Position numbers and translations under genes: made by a program | The notes under the pieces: model-generated | What the model saw: only the letters and a program-made list of their open reading frames with translations | Database searches by the model: none | What the model was told of the DNA's origin: nothing | From: Tyto alba | Taxonomy: Eukaryota > Chordata > Aves > Strigiformes > Tytonidae | NCBI RefSeq assembly: GCF_018691265.1 | Contig: NW_024881313.1 | Coordinates: 11,608,501-11,672,500 of the forward strand | Direction: 5' to 3' | Length of the DNA stretch: 64,000 nt | Shown: positions 23,145 through 37,780 of the stretch, one piece after another | Position numbering within the stretch: position 1 is the stretch's first letter | Layout of the letters: each line of letters begins with the position of its first letter

Positions 23145-26100
23145 GGTGGGTAATTTCCTGTCAAATATGCCTGCTTGTATCTCATAAATGTCCAATCATT
23201 AGACCAGGTTGATGTAGCATAAAGGAATCTCTTGCTGGCATAGGAGTAACACGTGTGCTTTGCTGCTTATTCTTCCAAACACTCAGATATTCCGTTTTTT
23301 ATTTCAAACACTGAAAAGCAATACTGAAAAGAGTCCCAGTACTCTGCCCAGCAGCAGCCAAGCACCTGTCCTACTTGAAGTGCAGCAGTACTTTGCTTGA
23401 GGGAAGGCTTAGCACAGGCTTTTTAATTTGACCCATGTAAATTGATGGTATCTGGGCATAGACCATATGCTTCACTTGATATTAATCAGTGGTTCTGTAG
23501 ACTAAACTCTTCATGGCTGTTGGAAGGAGTAAACTTTATTCCAGCTAAGTCAGTTTATGCACTCCCTTATAGACTTTCTGTCATGCTAATTGCTAGAGAT
23601 GTGTCATTTTTATATTGGTGATCTTTGAATTAATGTCACAAGTGGAAAAAATGCTTTCAGGAGTTAAGTGATTCTTTAAACATCTGTTATGCTGCTTGAA
23701 TAAATATTCTGACCATGTGATACTGCCTGATGATGTTACATCATAACCAAGAAAGGGCCCCGCCTTTTCAGAGCTAAAATTTCCTAGGCTGATGTCATTC
23801 AAAGTGAATTGTGATTGGTTTTGAAAGGCAAATTGAATCTAGTGTTTATCAAAAAATCTGGATTTGCTAAAATAGTAAGTGTATCAGTGCTTACAAAAGG
23901 GAATGCTGTGACTGAAAGGTGATGGACCCAGTTAAACTATGCATATTTAAATAGTATCAGGATCAATTTCAGTAATCCCATGTGGTATCAAGAATTCTTT
24001 TCTCTTGAACCTGAAATTTTATTTTTAACCAGCACTGGGACAATTCTATGAAGTCTATTTTCTGAATATCATCATAGTTGATGCCCATTTAAGACAATTT
24101 GGAGCAAAAGGATGAAAAGGGGAATCATTAACACACATACACAGAAATCAATCCATGGTATCTGCTTGCCAGCTGACCTCAGGCCAAAAGAGATTGAAGA
24201 TCAAAAGTAGTCAAAAGGGAAATCCTGTGTCATTATAAAATGCTTCAACATGTCTTCTATTATGTGAGTAATGAACCTTTAATTTTGGATTAGCCTATTT
24301 ACAGTTGCAGCTTGATGTTTGGTTCACAATTATACATGGTTTTGATAAGCAGAGATGGTTTAGACTGAGAAACAACTGTGAAATATTCATTGTGAGTGTA
24401 AGTATTTTTTCAGTTCCAGGTACAGAGAAACAGAAATAAGTTTTCAAAACTGGATGGTTAATCAGCAGTAAAATATTAATATTTCCAGCATTAAAAAAAC
24501 CCTCTTTCAACCATGTGGTGGAAATTATTTCCTGTCGTATTTGGGCTTGTAATGTAAATTCTCATTTTGCCCAATTCACATACCTGTCAAAGGATTGGGT
24601 TTTGGAATATTCAAAATGATGAAATTAATATTTGTTTTGCACTAAGTTTTTCCCACAGTAACTGTTTCTGGTAGTGGCAATTATTTGCCTATTTTGCTTA
24701 GTTGGTCTTTCATGCTGCTTGATGTTTTAGTATTTTAAATTATGGTAAACTGCTAATGATGGTGAGATGAAAAGCAAGTTCTTAGCTAGTCTTATGACTT
24801 AGTAGTGCCCCAATATTTTAATCTTATTGTGTTGTTTTATGTAGTTATACTGGCCAATTTTAAAAACTGAATATGTTGAAGAGAATTTTTTTTAACTTTT
24901 TTATGTAAGTTGAAAGCATGTCTTTTGAACATTATAGTTAACACTTTAGAAGATGGATATTTCTGAAGGGTAAGGCTTTATATGTTTTGGCTTAGTTACT
25001 AGTTCTGCCTTGTTTTGGGGTGTGCTTCTGATCCCCTCCTTCCCCCTTCAAAGGTTAAAAAAACCCCCCAATTTTGAAATTATTTCCAAGTCATGAGTAA
25101 TTACTTGTTCCTCATATTTAACACCTTCCTGCCCCTATTTTCAAACCCAAAATACTAACCTACCACTAACTCTTCTTTTCGCCTGATCCAGCTAAAACTA
25201 GACGAGCAACCTGAGCTTTAAATTCAGCAAATATGAAGGTCAGATTATGATAGTGTATATCCCCTTAACTTTATGGAAGTCAGTTCTAATGTGCCAAGTT
25301 TAAGTACCAAGTATCTGGCCCATTAATTTGCCCCAGAAAGAACTGTCACAGGAGGATCAGAATTAAATATCATAATGTGGATATGCACCATTGAAAATCC
25401 AGTTTTTTAACATGTTAAGTGAGCATCTAATAGGAACTCCAGCTGTAGATAATGTGTTGTCCTCTTGTGAGGCATATCTTCTCAGAAAGGATTTGTGCTT
25501 TCTGGTTATGTGGACATAATGTAGAAGAGTACCAATACTAACATTTCATTTTGAAAAGTCATTAATATATAATAGAAAACTCTTATCTCCCTCATTTTTA
25601 TTTTTATGTATAGTTAATTCTATCTACATTTAGCACGGTTTGATCATTTCTGAATTTCCTTTTTTTTAAAAAAAAAAAGGACTTCACCTTTTATTTTCTG
25701 TATTCTGTTAACAATTTTGTCTTCAGAAACACTTGAACTACTGTTCATATGCCTAGCCTTACAGAAAGTTGCAAATGAGATACATGAAATGCAAGAGCAA
25801 AAACACTTTACCTTCATAGTTTGGACATATTTTATCATTAATAATTACATTGACTTTTTTTGCTGCTCTTTAAATAAGTGCATTGCGCTTGTAGTACAGA
25901 AAAAAATAAATGCTGAAGACAAGCTCTTCTTTGCAAGGTGGCACTCTCACTGAGGTAGTAATCATATCTTGACTGAAATAATTGAGTCCACCATGCATTA
26001 CATTGCTTCAGAGCAGATCTGTAAAGTCAGTGCCCTCTGAGAGACATGCCCAGAAGTCTCTCTGTAGACTTCAAGTAAATTGCTGAAATAAGAAGTCAAA

Positions 26101-29100
26101 TACTTTGCAAGAGAGAAAGAAAATTAAGTAATTTTGCTCCAAATTTGAAAGTAATTATGTCAGCATCTTGTTTTCACATACAGCTGATTATAAGTCCTGG
26201 TGATTTGTGATGCAAGCGTCATAAAGGACATAATAAAACTTTGAGGTTTTATTGCAGTTATGCAACATATAAGCCTATGCCTACTTGGGATTCCTGTAGC
26301 ATCGCTTTACCATTGGTGGGTTCTGGTTTTGCAGGTTATGATTTTTGTGTAACAGCATGATATATTCCATATTGATATGTATGTATATTAAGATAAAATA
26401 TAATCAAAGTATTTTGGCAATATTCATACCTATAGGTTGCTTTTTTTTTAAAATAATTTTCCATCTTCACATTCAGCAGTGGTGATACTAAAGATACTGT
26501 ACTATAAAACAAAAATAAAATCTCATGAAGAAAATACTTTGGTAACGTTTTAATGCGGGCAAAAGGATAGCTTCGTTTTGTTTAAGCTTTTCTAAGGTTA
26601 GTTGCACAAACATCTAGGTCCCTTGATAGTCATAATACCTTGGGAGTTTTTGCATTTTTTGGGAACCATTGGTGAAAACTGCATTTGTGCAGAGAGTTGG
26701 GGTTTGACTGGTCCCATTTTTAGTGGGTTACATTAGCCTCATTGGCTTAGAGAAGGATGGTGGATTTATTGTTATCCGAAGTTCAGGCTACTATTTGTTC
26801 ATTTCCTTCATGGATGCATCTCACTTTTCTATGTGTAGTTGCCTGTGCATAGCTGTTTGGAAAATGGAGTCCATATCTAGATATTGTGTGCATAGGGAGG
26901 CTCATACGGGATGAGATTTGGGTCAGGCTGAAGGGGAAAATGGATTGAGAGGAGCAAGGGAGTTTGCAGTGTAGATATGGATGCTGTACTGGGACTTTGG
27001 AAGACAGGGCTGGGAAAAGCTCTGAGAAAGAAGAGGCTGGGTCAGGTAGATCTGTAGGAGAGATGTGGACAGGGAGGCTGTATGATGTGTAGGGCCAAGC
27101 TCTAGGCATGTGCCCAGCCTGGACCCAGGTAACCAAAATTCTGAGTATGGCAGGAACATGCACACAGTTTTCATAAATGAATTAACATATTTCTTTGGTT
27201 TTATTTTTTACTCTTACAAGTACATGTTGACTTTAAGGCTCAAGTGCACAATTTCATTATATGTTATCTGTATTTAATAATTATTAGCTTATTTTACTGA
27301 AACCCCCCCAAAAATATAATCCCTTCCCAGTGGTTATGTTGCTGGAGATGCCACACTTATTTCTCTATCATTTTAAAAGGCTCTTTCTGTGAATAGAAAT
27401 TTGTTTACAAGACTTTAAAACCATTGGAATGGCATGACTGCATGTCCTTTACCCCTGAAGAAAAAAGGACTTGTGAATTGTCTTATTAGTCCCTCATTGA
27501 ATGATTGCAGTGGTTGTTCGACCTTGAGAGAAAAGGGACACTGCTGGCGTTCTCCAGAGGCTGGTGTTATTAGTGCTGGCTGACCTCGGGGAACTAGGTG
27601 ACCTCCATTTCACCTTCCAGTCTTCCAACACTAAAACAAAGCAGTATTTTGCAAAATAATGTGTATAAAACAGAAGGATGGTTGTTTTTATATATGAGGG
27701 AAGAGTGAAAGAGGCCTCTGTGGCTTTGATTAAAAAACCCAATGCAATATAAATCCATATTGTACCATATAAAAAGCCTAGACTTATATATATACTTTGA
27801 CACTAAATTTCAAATTTAAGGTTTTCACTTGGAGGGAAATGGGCATAAACCTCACTGTACATGCAACAGTTATCACTGGATTTTAGGAAGAGGATGGTCC
27901 ATATTCTCTTGTATCAATTACAGAATCAAATTTCCCATTCCATTCATGATAGTACATTCTGTGCAACCACCACATACATGCTGTTAAATATTCACTTTTT
28001 TTAAATTGGTAAGTAACTTGTGTTTTGTTTTTTAAAAAGGAGCTGCAGTTGACTTGAAATGCTACTGTTATAAAATCCACCGGTATTTCAGGAAAAAAAA
28101 GTCTATTTGACTGTTGCTATTCTCAGATTACTGAAAAAAACAATTGATGGATTCTTTTCCTAGTTGTTATTGATAATGTTTGGCGTAGAAGCTTGAAGTC
28201 TTTCAAGTTAAACAGACTGAGCAAACTCAAGCATGTTCTTTTTTAGATTTAAAATTTTCATTCACTGAAGCTTCTTGTGTACTTATCTTTGTGTATGCTT
28301 ATATATATGTATGCTGTGCAGTCCTACATAATCATAGCATTATATGACCTAACGATGTCAACAAAAATGCAAATAATTACTCGGACCCACTTTTTTTTTT
28401 TTTTTCTTTCATTATTGATTCTCACTGGCTCATTTTTGGAAAATTAAGATTTCAGTCAGTGATTTAGTCATGCTTGATTTGCAGATGTGCCAATTCTGCT
28501 TCTATCCCTAGTAAAGAAGATACAATAGTAATTATGATATTATTGAAAATGCCACTCTGGCCTGCTTTATTTATACCTATCAGTCTGGCAGGACTCCAGA
28601 AGTTGTTCAAGGATGCATGGATCAGATTCTTGAGAAGTGCTGTGGGCAGACAAATACTTACCAGGTCTTCTAGTGTTTAACTTGGTAGTGTGAAATACCA
28701 GGTGTCTGAGAGTGCACTTCACCATTATATTTTCTCTAAGAGGAAGAAAATTCACTCTTTCCCCCTCATTTTCTGGCTGAAGACCAAAGTAGTTGGAAAC
28801 TGAACTCCAGTGGTGGGTTAAAGCTGTATGTGAGATGCTTTGGAACAGGCGCCTGAATTTCAGACAATGGTGGATTAACACATGCCAAATCTGCTGCTAA
28901 TTGATGTCAGGCTAGTTAACACTTGCTGTTCATCAGTGTATTAAAGAAACTTGATTTGATCTTACTAGTGGAAAAACTGAGTTATGCGATTATTGTTTAG
29001 ATATAAGTGCCACTTCAGGTACATTTGCCTTCTTTCACAATCCAAGAGGAGGAAAGACCATGAAAGGTAGGTAAGCAAATACTTGGAAGACAAGTGTATG

Positions 29101-32100
29101 CTGATGGATAATCCATTTCTGAAGGTAGTTACCCTCTTTTGTACCTTACAATGAGATCTGAAGCCTTTACACCTCCTTTCTGACATGCTCTGGGAATGGT
29201 TCTAAAACTGTATTTCAATAAATCTGTATTTGTGAAATTAATTGAAACAGATTTCTTGTCATGAAGGAAATGATGTGTTTGAGCATAATGTACCACAAAT
29301 ATATTCTTGCTTAGAGACTTACATTTTTGATATCTACAGTCTGAAAGATCTGATATTTGTTTACACTCATGCCAAGATAGTCTGATAGTATTAATTGTGT
29401 ATATATACTACTTATCTGGTTCTCTTTTCCCTTAAATCAAACAAGCAACTTAAACTGACTTTCTTTTCAGGGGTCAGTGCATGTACTGTTTTGAGTTCAA
29501 TGAGATGACAATCTTGCCAGGATATTGAAGCCAGAGGCATTTTCAGATTGGAATGGATTCAGCTAATCAAATAACTGTGCTGACTTTTCTGACACTGAAA
29601 AATTATGATATATTGTAGTATAAATTGGACCTTGGCTCAGTACTGAATAATACCCATAACTGACCTTGGACCTCATGTAATTTTTGTAGGAGTGTGTGAG
29701 GAGGAAGAACTCCATATTTGAGAGCAACTCTTTATCAGAGTTTTTCAAGGTTTACTAGCAGGTGGGGTGTAGGAGGGAAACAATTATATAATACTTGTGA
29801 TCCATAAGGTGTATATACTATATTTTTTTCCATTAATAACCACTGTTTTCCACTGTTTCTAATAATTTAACCATTACCTTTTATCATTTTAACCTCTGTC
29901 ATGTAAGCTTGACTTGGAACAAATGCAGATTCTATCATGGTTAAGTCATGAGCAATCTATTTCATAGCTGAAGCTATGGTAGCAAGGTAATAACTGAAAA
30001 GTAGTTAGAGATATGTGTTTCATATATGCATCTCCACTGTCAGAGCTACACGTATGTGCAGATGTAAAAAGTCCTTTGTCATCAAACAGATGGAAACTTC
30101 ACAGGTGGAAGTATTGTCTGATCAGGCAGTCTAGATATGCTAAATATGTATGGGCTATAAGTAAAGGTATAAATGAACATGTTTTTCCAATAAACCATAA
30201 TGGCTCTGGCTGTCATTTGTTCTTTCTTAGATAAATTTAGGCTTTCTCACTTACCAATCCAAAAGTGATCATTTACTTTAGAAAACTATGGAAATAAGTG
30301 AAGTCTACAGAGTACCTAGGAAGCACTGTGGTGATGTTCAGGGAAGAACTTTGTTTATTGTCAAGTAGCTTATTTTAGACTAAGTAGAATTCTTAACCCC
30401 ATATCTTATCAAATTACAGAGAGCAGTGACACTGTTTAACCTTTTCCTTAAAGCCTACTTAAACGCGTAGAATGAGATTCCAAATTATAAGCCATACTTA
30501 CACATCTGGTAACTAGCTATGTCAGGCCTGGTGTTCTTCATTCAGAAAAAGAACACTGATAAAGACTATTCAAGTAGCAATGAAACACTGATGTATCAGT
30601 TCATGTGTGCATCCACATGATTACCATGAACTTTCAGTGTAAGGATCTTATATTAATATTAAGAATAAGAACTCTGACCAGGAGTGAACAATAATTTTGG
30701 CTCTACAAAAGGTGAGAATCTCTGCAGTAGAGAGCTGAAAGACAGGTGTTTCATATCCTCAAGGATGAAGGTACCCCAAGAATAGGAAGAGATAATGGGT
30801 TGCTGGGTGATTTTTGGACCTGAGAACCCTTAGGATGATAGAGCTAATGATTTAATGATCCCTTGTTATCAAGCTTTCTCCCACAGCCAGGCTCATGCTA
30901 TGTAGTATCCTTGTTTAACATAGCCTTACTTTATTTGTGACAGCTGTACATGAAATGCCAATAATTCATGTGAAACTCTGGAGTCAGGTTCACTGCCCTG
31001 CAGCCTTTTAGAAAATCATATATTTTAAACAAATGAGAGAAAATATTAAAAGAAAAACACCAATGTTGAATTAATGTTGTGTAAAGTTTTATTTTCCAAA
31101 TGCCTATTTCTTTTTGGAGAAACATCCTCAACATAAGCCAAATCTTTTCAAAGAGAGATCAAAGACAGTGAGTTGTGCTGAAGTAAAAGTGCTGATGTGC
31201 TGAACGCTGTAGAAGGATCCTTGGGGTGCTTGGGCCTCTGGTACTGGTGTTGTGTATATTTTAAGTGAACCAAAAATTGTTATCTCATAGCTGAAGGATA
31301 TGTTTAGTTCTGCAAACTATTTAGATACTGCAAGGTGTACAGATACAAGAGTCTGAAAAGGAGATCCAGCTGCATTTAAAAAAACAATAAATTACATAAG
31401 CCATTTGGACCTCTTAATAAATGACTCATTCTTGTCTAAAAGTCGTATTTTATGTGATTCTTGTTCTGTAACAGAATTGTGTGTTCTACATAGAGAATAG
31501 TCTGCCTAGGAAACTGAAGTAGAACTGAAGAAATAAATCATTAATTGACCAAAGGCTGTGATACTGTGCACAAGCATGAAAAGATCTTGCATGTTGGCTT
31601 AAAATAGTAAAAGTGCATGTTCCACTGTTGTGTTAAATCTGGAACTTCATTCTACAGAAGTACATGGTTCTAATGAAAAAGGTGGTCCCCGGCTTTCCTT
31701 GCTATGACCAGCTGAGCTGCTCGTTATTGACCATCCCACAAGCCAGCTCCAGACCTTGTACATCTATGTGGCAGTTGGATGATGTAATGGCTAGTTCTCA
31801 GCTGCATCAGCCCGCTGTGTAATTTGAGATGATTTTTGGATGATCTTGAGCATTGAACCTGAACTATGTGTGTGGGGTTTGTTTTTTACTTAATTTCTGG
31901 TTTTATTTATGTCCTACAACCAAGTTGCTTTTCTAAGGACTTGGAACTGGATGTCCTTGCATTGGATTTACTGCTTGGTCTTTCTGTTAAAGATTAGAAA
32001 TAAATGGTTTGTAATATGTAACTTTTTACTTTTGGGCTGAAAGTCCTTAATGTGTGGAAAGCCTGGCATGAATCAATAAAAGTGATGTCACGTATCTGTC

Positions 32101-34308
32101 AGATATTAGTAGTTTATCCATTCAGGTGCCATTTCTGACACATAACTTAGTTCCAAAGCCTTCTCTTCAGTGAAATGCAAGCGAATAAGTAACCTGCCAA
32201 ATGGGATGGAGGTGTCAAAGCTCTGAAACTTCTAGAAGGAGTTGTGAGAGGAGTAAGGCTCATGTCTAGGAGGAGTTCTGTAGACTCTGAGAAGGATCAG
32301 ACAGGTATTTTCCTACACCAAGGGAGTAGTGCTTAGCCTTTTGACATGGGTGACTCCAGTAGCTAACCAGAGAGAGTCTAGGGATCCTGAATTCAGTGTG
32401 GAGAGTGCTTTAGAGAAATAATGGATCAGAGACAGTGTTAAGGATTTACATGGTTTTTTGGATTTCTGTATCTCTTGTGTCAAGCATTAATTATAGCTGC
32501 ACGTGGGCATGTATCAGTGCTTCAGCTGTTACCTAAACTGGAGATCTGAATCATAAGACAAGAATACCCCCAGCAGAAATGTGGCTGCGTCAGAAGTACT
32601 TGGCAGGGTGAAGCGCTCAACACTAGTTACAGGTCCTGGATAAACTTGTGTGTATGGTTCTTTTTCTGTAACAGCATAATATCAATTTTTTCCATGTGGT
32701 AAGTGAATATTCGAAACACATTCTGACTTAGGTGCCACAAATGTAATCACAGTGCAAAGAAAACATATAGCTTATGTGATAGGCTTCACCAGCCCTGTAA
32801 GTATACGGCTTTTATGTTTAGAGACTAGGGCATGGCCAGATCCTTAATGGAAGCTACAGATATGAATGGGTGGAAAGCATTTAGGGGTTCATAGCTTTAG
32901 CACTGTACAAAATGGTGACAAAACCCATAAAATAGACTCCAAAACTATGATCCATACCAATTAGACTCTGAAAAACTCTGACTGATAGAGTCTAGGGAAA
33001 AAAATATAGAAATGAATACCATTCTGTGTAGTGACTCTTAGTACCCTGGGACAGCCAAAGTCAAAAAGTCGATGGGTATGGCATGAGCAAGGTTCTAAGA
33101 TTCTAGCAGTGAAAACGTTAGATAATACATATTTTACAGGTCTGGGGGAGGTTAAAGTCTGTAACAATGTCAGTCCTAGAGAAAGCATGAAGATATTTTG
33201 GTTGCCTGTGGGGCAGGAGTACTGTCTGTGCAAAAAAATGAAGGCAAGGTCAAGGCTAACTTTGTGATAGATGCCACAGATAAAATAATTCTAATAATAG
33301 AAAAACATAAAAAAAAAAGGAAATGTTTTCTGTGATCAGAAACCTCACTGAAGAAATATTGAAGGACTTGCAAAGAATAAAATAAATGAAAGTTTACCAT
33401 ACACACTAGAGGGTGAAAGAAGCCCTCCAAGGAATATAAAACATCTATAAAAATACAGGAGAGAGAAGGTTCTTCTCTTACTGCTTGGTTTTAGGTTGAT
33501 TCATCAAAAGATGCATCTTCCTGATTTTCATAGCAATGACAGGAAGAAGCTCTGATAGTATCATGTAAATCAAAGGGCATGATTAGGAATGGGTGTATAC
33601 TGCAAGTGGTGGAAAACAAAGTCTCTGTGGCAGATGGTCTCATGTTTTCAGTGGGTTCACAGGATCAAGAGGTTTAGGGACTGAATCACTGCATACTTCT
33701 TTTGGAAAATCCTTGTTGCTTCTCTCAGACAAGATGTCACTATGGAAATCTTGAGGGCAACCTCACAGTATTCTTCCCTTGGTTTTCCCTGCAAATTTTG
33801 CTCAATCCAGAATAGCAGGATTTGGTCTCAAGTCATTAGGAACAGATAACAGCTTTTTGTTCCTAACCCAGTCCTGAAATACATCTGTGTTACATCTTTG
33901 TAACACTGCAGCCTTTGAAGGTATGCTAACAATGTGTATTTGCATCCTTACTGTGTGTGTTCATTCATGTGGTCCATTTTCCTTTATTATTGAAGTTGGT
34001 ACAGCAAAATGATTTCTGGAATTTGGGTTGCTTTTCTCATAAATGCACTTAATTTGCATAAAGTAATTTGTAAGCAAAGCCAGGAGTCATCCCTAATGTA
34101 TCAGTAGACTTTAAAAGCCTGCAGCTGGAATCGGACTTGATCTGGTTGTTGATATATCTACTGTATTTGGGTCACAGTATGGCCATGATGAAGTCAAACA
34201 GTAAGATGATAGTGATAAGAGGAAGACTAATCACTTACCTAAATACAATTGAAAAGATGGCTTATGTACAAGCCATTGGTTTTCTGCCCTTTGATAAATG
34301 CATGTAAC

Positions 34309-34330
34309 TTTTTTTTTTTTTTTTTTTTTT
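34309..34330 (+). repeat. Poly-T tract, 22 bases
   Basis: Uninterrupted T run followed by ATCCCAGGCTTAATCTGC. Confidence 0.88.
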
Positions 34331-35816
34331 ATCCCAGGCTTAATCTGCTAATGGTCTTCACAGAAGGTGATTACTTTTTAGCTTGGTACAGATTTGATTT
34401 GACTTGTGTTGCAACTGCAATGAGCATAGCCTTTGGGATAGAATCAGGTTGTCAAATCAAAATATAACAGTGGTCTTCTGGAGTGTCTTTTTTGGTAATA
34501 GAATTATCTCTAAATTACATACATTCAACACAGTTTCTTGTGCAGACTCAGTACTGTTGTAGAGCTCTGAAGTACCTTTTAATATAAAAAGGCATGAGTA
34601 CTGATGTTGAGGTTAGGTTTCTTTTTTGTTAGAGAAAACGCATATATGCTTTCTGAACATAAGGTTGACACATGCACAGCTCAACAGTGATCACAGCACT
34701 ACTGTTTATGGGAAAGCTGCACAAACACTGTTATCCAATATATGACTAATTCTCTTGTTTAGCCTTATTTTCCTCCCAAATTCATGATTTTTAACTATGT
34801 AACAAGCATGTTTTCTCACCTTTTATAGTAGTGCTTGTAAACCAGTGCAGATTTGCATTTTGAGTGCCATACATTACAGAATATTTTTGTCAAAGACTTA
34901 AATTGGGATCTCAAAAAAACCAGCAGTGGATGCAAGCAGCAATGTTTAATGTGTACAGAAATGCCATAAGAGAATTTTATATATAAAGGAGCATTTTTGC
35001 AGATGGCTCACGCTTTATTTAGCTTCCTGGGTATTATGTACTGATATGATTTCTGGTTTTGAACTAAATGAGGAAGTCACTGTAACATCTTAAAAATGAT
35101 GGTATGACCAGTGATTTTAAATTTTTCTGTCAGTACAAAAGCAGTAACTCATGAAGCTCTTCTAATAAAAACTTCTATAGCACAGCTACAGCATTTTAAA
35201 ATCGGATATCAAATCAGATATTAAGATTAATTTCACTGTCAATCTTCTGATGTTTGTGAATAAAACAAGAAAAAATAAGAGTTAATAGAATTAACTGTGG
35301 CCATTGGAAAAGAATAATGCTTGATACTTTATTCATTCAAGGAAGGAAAAAATTAAAATGTGGTCAAAAAATCTTATGGGTTGAATATTTTCTGAGTATG
35401 TTAGGTAGATGGAATTCTGTCTCACTACTGCCAAATTTTGGATGATGGCTGGAGGAACATAATGTTGGGAATCTGGTTTGAAGATTCCATGCAGTCACTG
35501 AAAATGTGGTGTGGTGGCTAAAATGCTGCTATTTTGTGTGGCAGTATGGTTATATTAATCGGCCCCTTTCTGCATGAAGTAAACCAAGAGGAACTGGTCA
35601 ATTTGTAAGATCAGTGCATAAAACATGTATTTGTGAGCATCAAGATGTTCAGCCTGTCTTGCAGGAGGGCTTAAATAAGATTGCGTTATTTACTCGGAAA
35701 GTGAAACCTGAAAGGGAATGCATTTCACTTTATGATCCAACACATTTAAAAATCAGAAGTTTGTGCAAAAAGAAATAGCTAATAGTACTTGAACAGATAG
35801 ATTATATAGATAATTG

Positions 35817-35888
35817 TATATATATATAAAATATATAATGTATAATATATATATTAATATATATATATATAACCTATATATATAAAAT
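35817..35888. repeat. (TA)n imperfect microsatellite
   Basis: TATATATATAAAATATATAA-type blocks with few interruptions. Self-complementary and able to form a cruciform. Confidence 0.85.
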
Positions 35889-37487
35889 TTGGCAACAAGC
35901 AGAAATGGAGAAGGGAGACTTGGAAACAGGTTTCATACCAGTAGGAATGCTTAGGGCAAAAGACCTAATTATTTTAAGAAAAAATCGATAAATTTCAAAA
36001 AAGTTTTAGACAAATTAAACATTTGTGTAAGAGAATACCTGAGGTATTTACCTTAAGCAGTGGAGCTTTGTATTTGCTGGCATTCCTATAGCCCTATTTT
36101 AGAAGGATATTGCCAAAAATGATCAAAGGCAGAAAGACAGAAAATTGTATCTATATTGCAGTGCTGTCCAAACTGCTCTGTAAAAAAAAAAATAACATTT
36201 TACTTGTACCATTTCCCTTGCTTGGATGTACAGACCTGTAGAAGATACAATTGTAATTTCAAATTATACAGGAGAGACATGCTCTGTTCTTTGGGCCAAT
36301 CTTGTTTGGTTGCTTTTTTTTGGTGCACTTCATGCTGCAGGTACAGCCTGCTGATCCCTAATTGCATCTGAGCTGAGGCCATTGCACCCTTGTGTGTGGA
36401 GCATGTGCACTGTAGAAATTGTATCGATTGCAATAAAGGAAGAAGCAAAAGATACTGTTAAAATGATGGTGCAGATAAGCTTGTTTTCAGCTCTTACCCT
36501 CGTATCTTGTCACAGAATGAAAGGCTAATTATTTTGGGAGTCAAGCAAATCTTCTCCTATCTTAACTAGAAGCAACAAATTTTCATTTAAATGTTGTATA
36601 AATATACCAGTTCTTATATTTTGTGGATTTTGAGGGGACTGGCAGGTGAGAGAGGCTCTCAGCTTCTAGAAGTACTTTGAAACAGAAATTATTTTCCCCA
36701 CTACATCTTTTGTCACAGCTGTGCTGATTGCTACCGTACCTACTCAGTCATGACCAGAATCCCAATATGTCTTAGCAGCAGCACTTTTTTCAAATAACTG
36801 TATGTGCTCACATCCTCCATATAGGCTAAGCCATAGCACCAGACAGAATTCACTTGTCAAATACAGTAGCACTTACTATGCTCTGTTGTGTGCCTCCCTC
36901 CTTTTCCTCATGTAAGGGCTGTGCTGCTCATTTACAGCGCGGCTGCCTGAAGAAAATTTGACACCCTAGAGAGGCTGTGCACATCAGAAGATCACTGCCC
37001 AGCTTATCAAATGAAGCAGCCCTTTCTGAAAGGAAGATTACATTAAGAATTATAGAGAGTATTGAAGACGCTGATTCAGTGTAGTGGATTTGTAGCAAGA
37101 CAGTTCTTTGGCATGTTGCCTCTTCTCTGTTCCTCTCTGTAATCTCATCTGCTCAACAACTCCAGCTGTCATCCATCACAGCTGTGCTGAATGACACCTC
37201 TCACTTCTGACCCGTCTCATTCCAGCTCTGGCCCATTGCCTTTTGCTTTTCCTCACTGATTTCTCAGAACAATTTAAGCTCATCCATTCCCTGGCAAGCT
37301 AAGCCATGCCCTGCTCTCTCAACTACAGGTTTCTGATCCCTTCCTTGATCCTGATCTTCGTATCAGTATTGCCTGCCTTACCCACTTTCTCAGTATTGCC
37401 TCCTTGCTGAGTTGTATTTAAACTCATTGAATTGCATGGTGACAGGAATTACATTTTACACAGAAATTTTATACTGTATAAACACAG

Positions 37488-37780
37488 AGTCATGAAGCTG
37501 AGAATGACTTGATGGTCTTATCTGCCCATGAGCATCCTAAAGAGTGTTTGCCCTCACTTGTTTTTAAGGAATTCCAGAGTTGAGAACCCTGTGACATTGT
37601 GAGATGATGTATTCCAGTGCTTCGAGAAATTTTTTCCCTAAAATCTAACCTGTATGATGCTGCAGTTTAACCACATTCCCTCTACTACTACTCATATTGC
37701 AGATGTGAAGAGCAGTAGCTCATCCTCCTTGCCTTCAAAACAGCCTGTAAAGGTTCTTTTTCCCTCCTGTGCATTTTGAA
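37488..37780 (-). mobile_element. CR1 LINE 3' fragment, old
   Basis: The + strand reads AGAGTCATGAAGCTGAGAAT, then GGAATTCCAGAGTTGAGAA, CCAGTGCTTCGAGAAATTTT, TTCCCTAAAATCTAACC and TGCAGTTTAACCACATTCCC. This is the order of the antisense 3' region of avian CR1 (summary-line block, 'poor attachment' block, 'failure to read' block). It is strongly diverged, and ends are approximate. The element runs antisense to THSD7A. Confidence 0.68.

Larger units (their letters stand above)
22136..37487. other. Unannotated intron, largest repeat-poor stretch
   Basis: About 15 kb with few recognisable repeats. A purine-rich, less AT-rich block lies at about 26880-27130 (GGGAGGCTC, GAGAGGAGCAAGGGAG), whose antisense opens a chance 126-codon frame. 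A CpG-poor block at 36900-37200 is relatively GC-rich. No exon or RNA gene recognised. Confidence 0.55.

Noticed and set aside
26783..27163. 126-codon minus-strand frame as a gene
   Set aside because: No signature or domain; explained by the purine-rich sense strand, which lowers the frequency of antisense stops.
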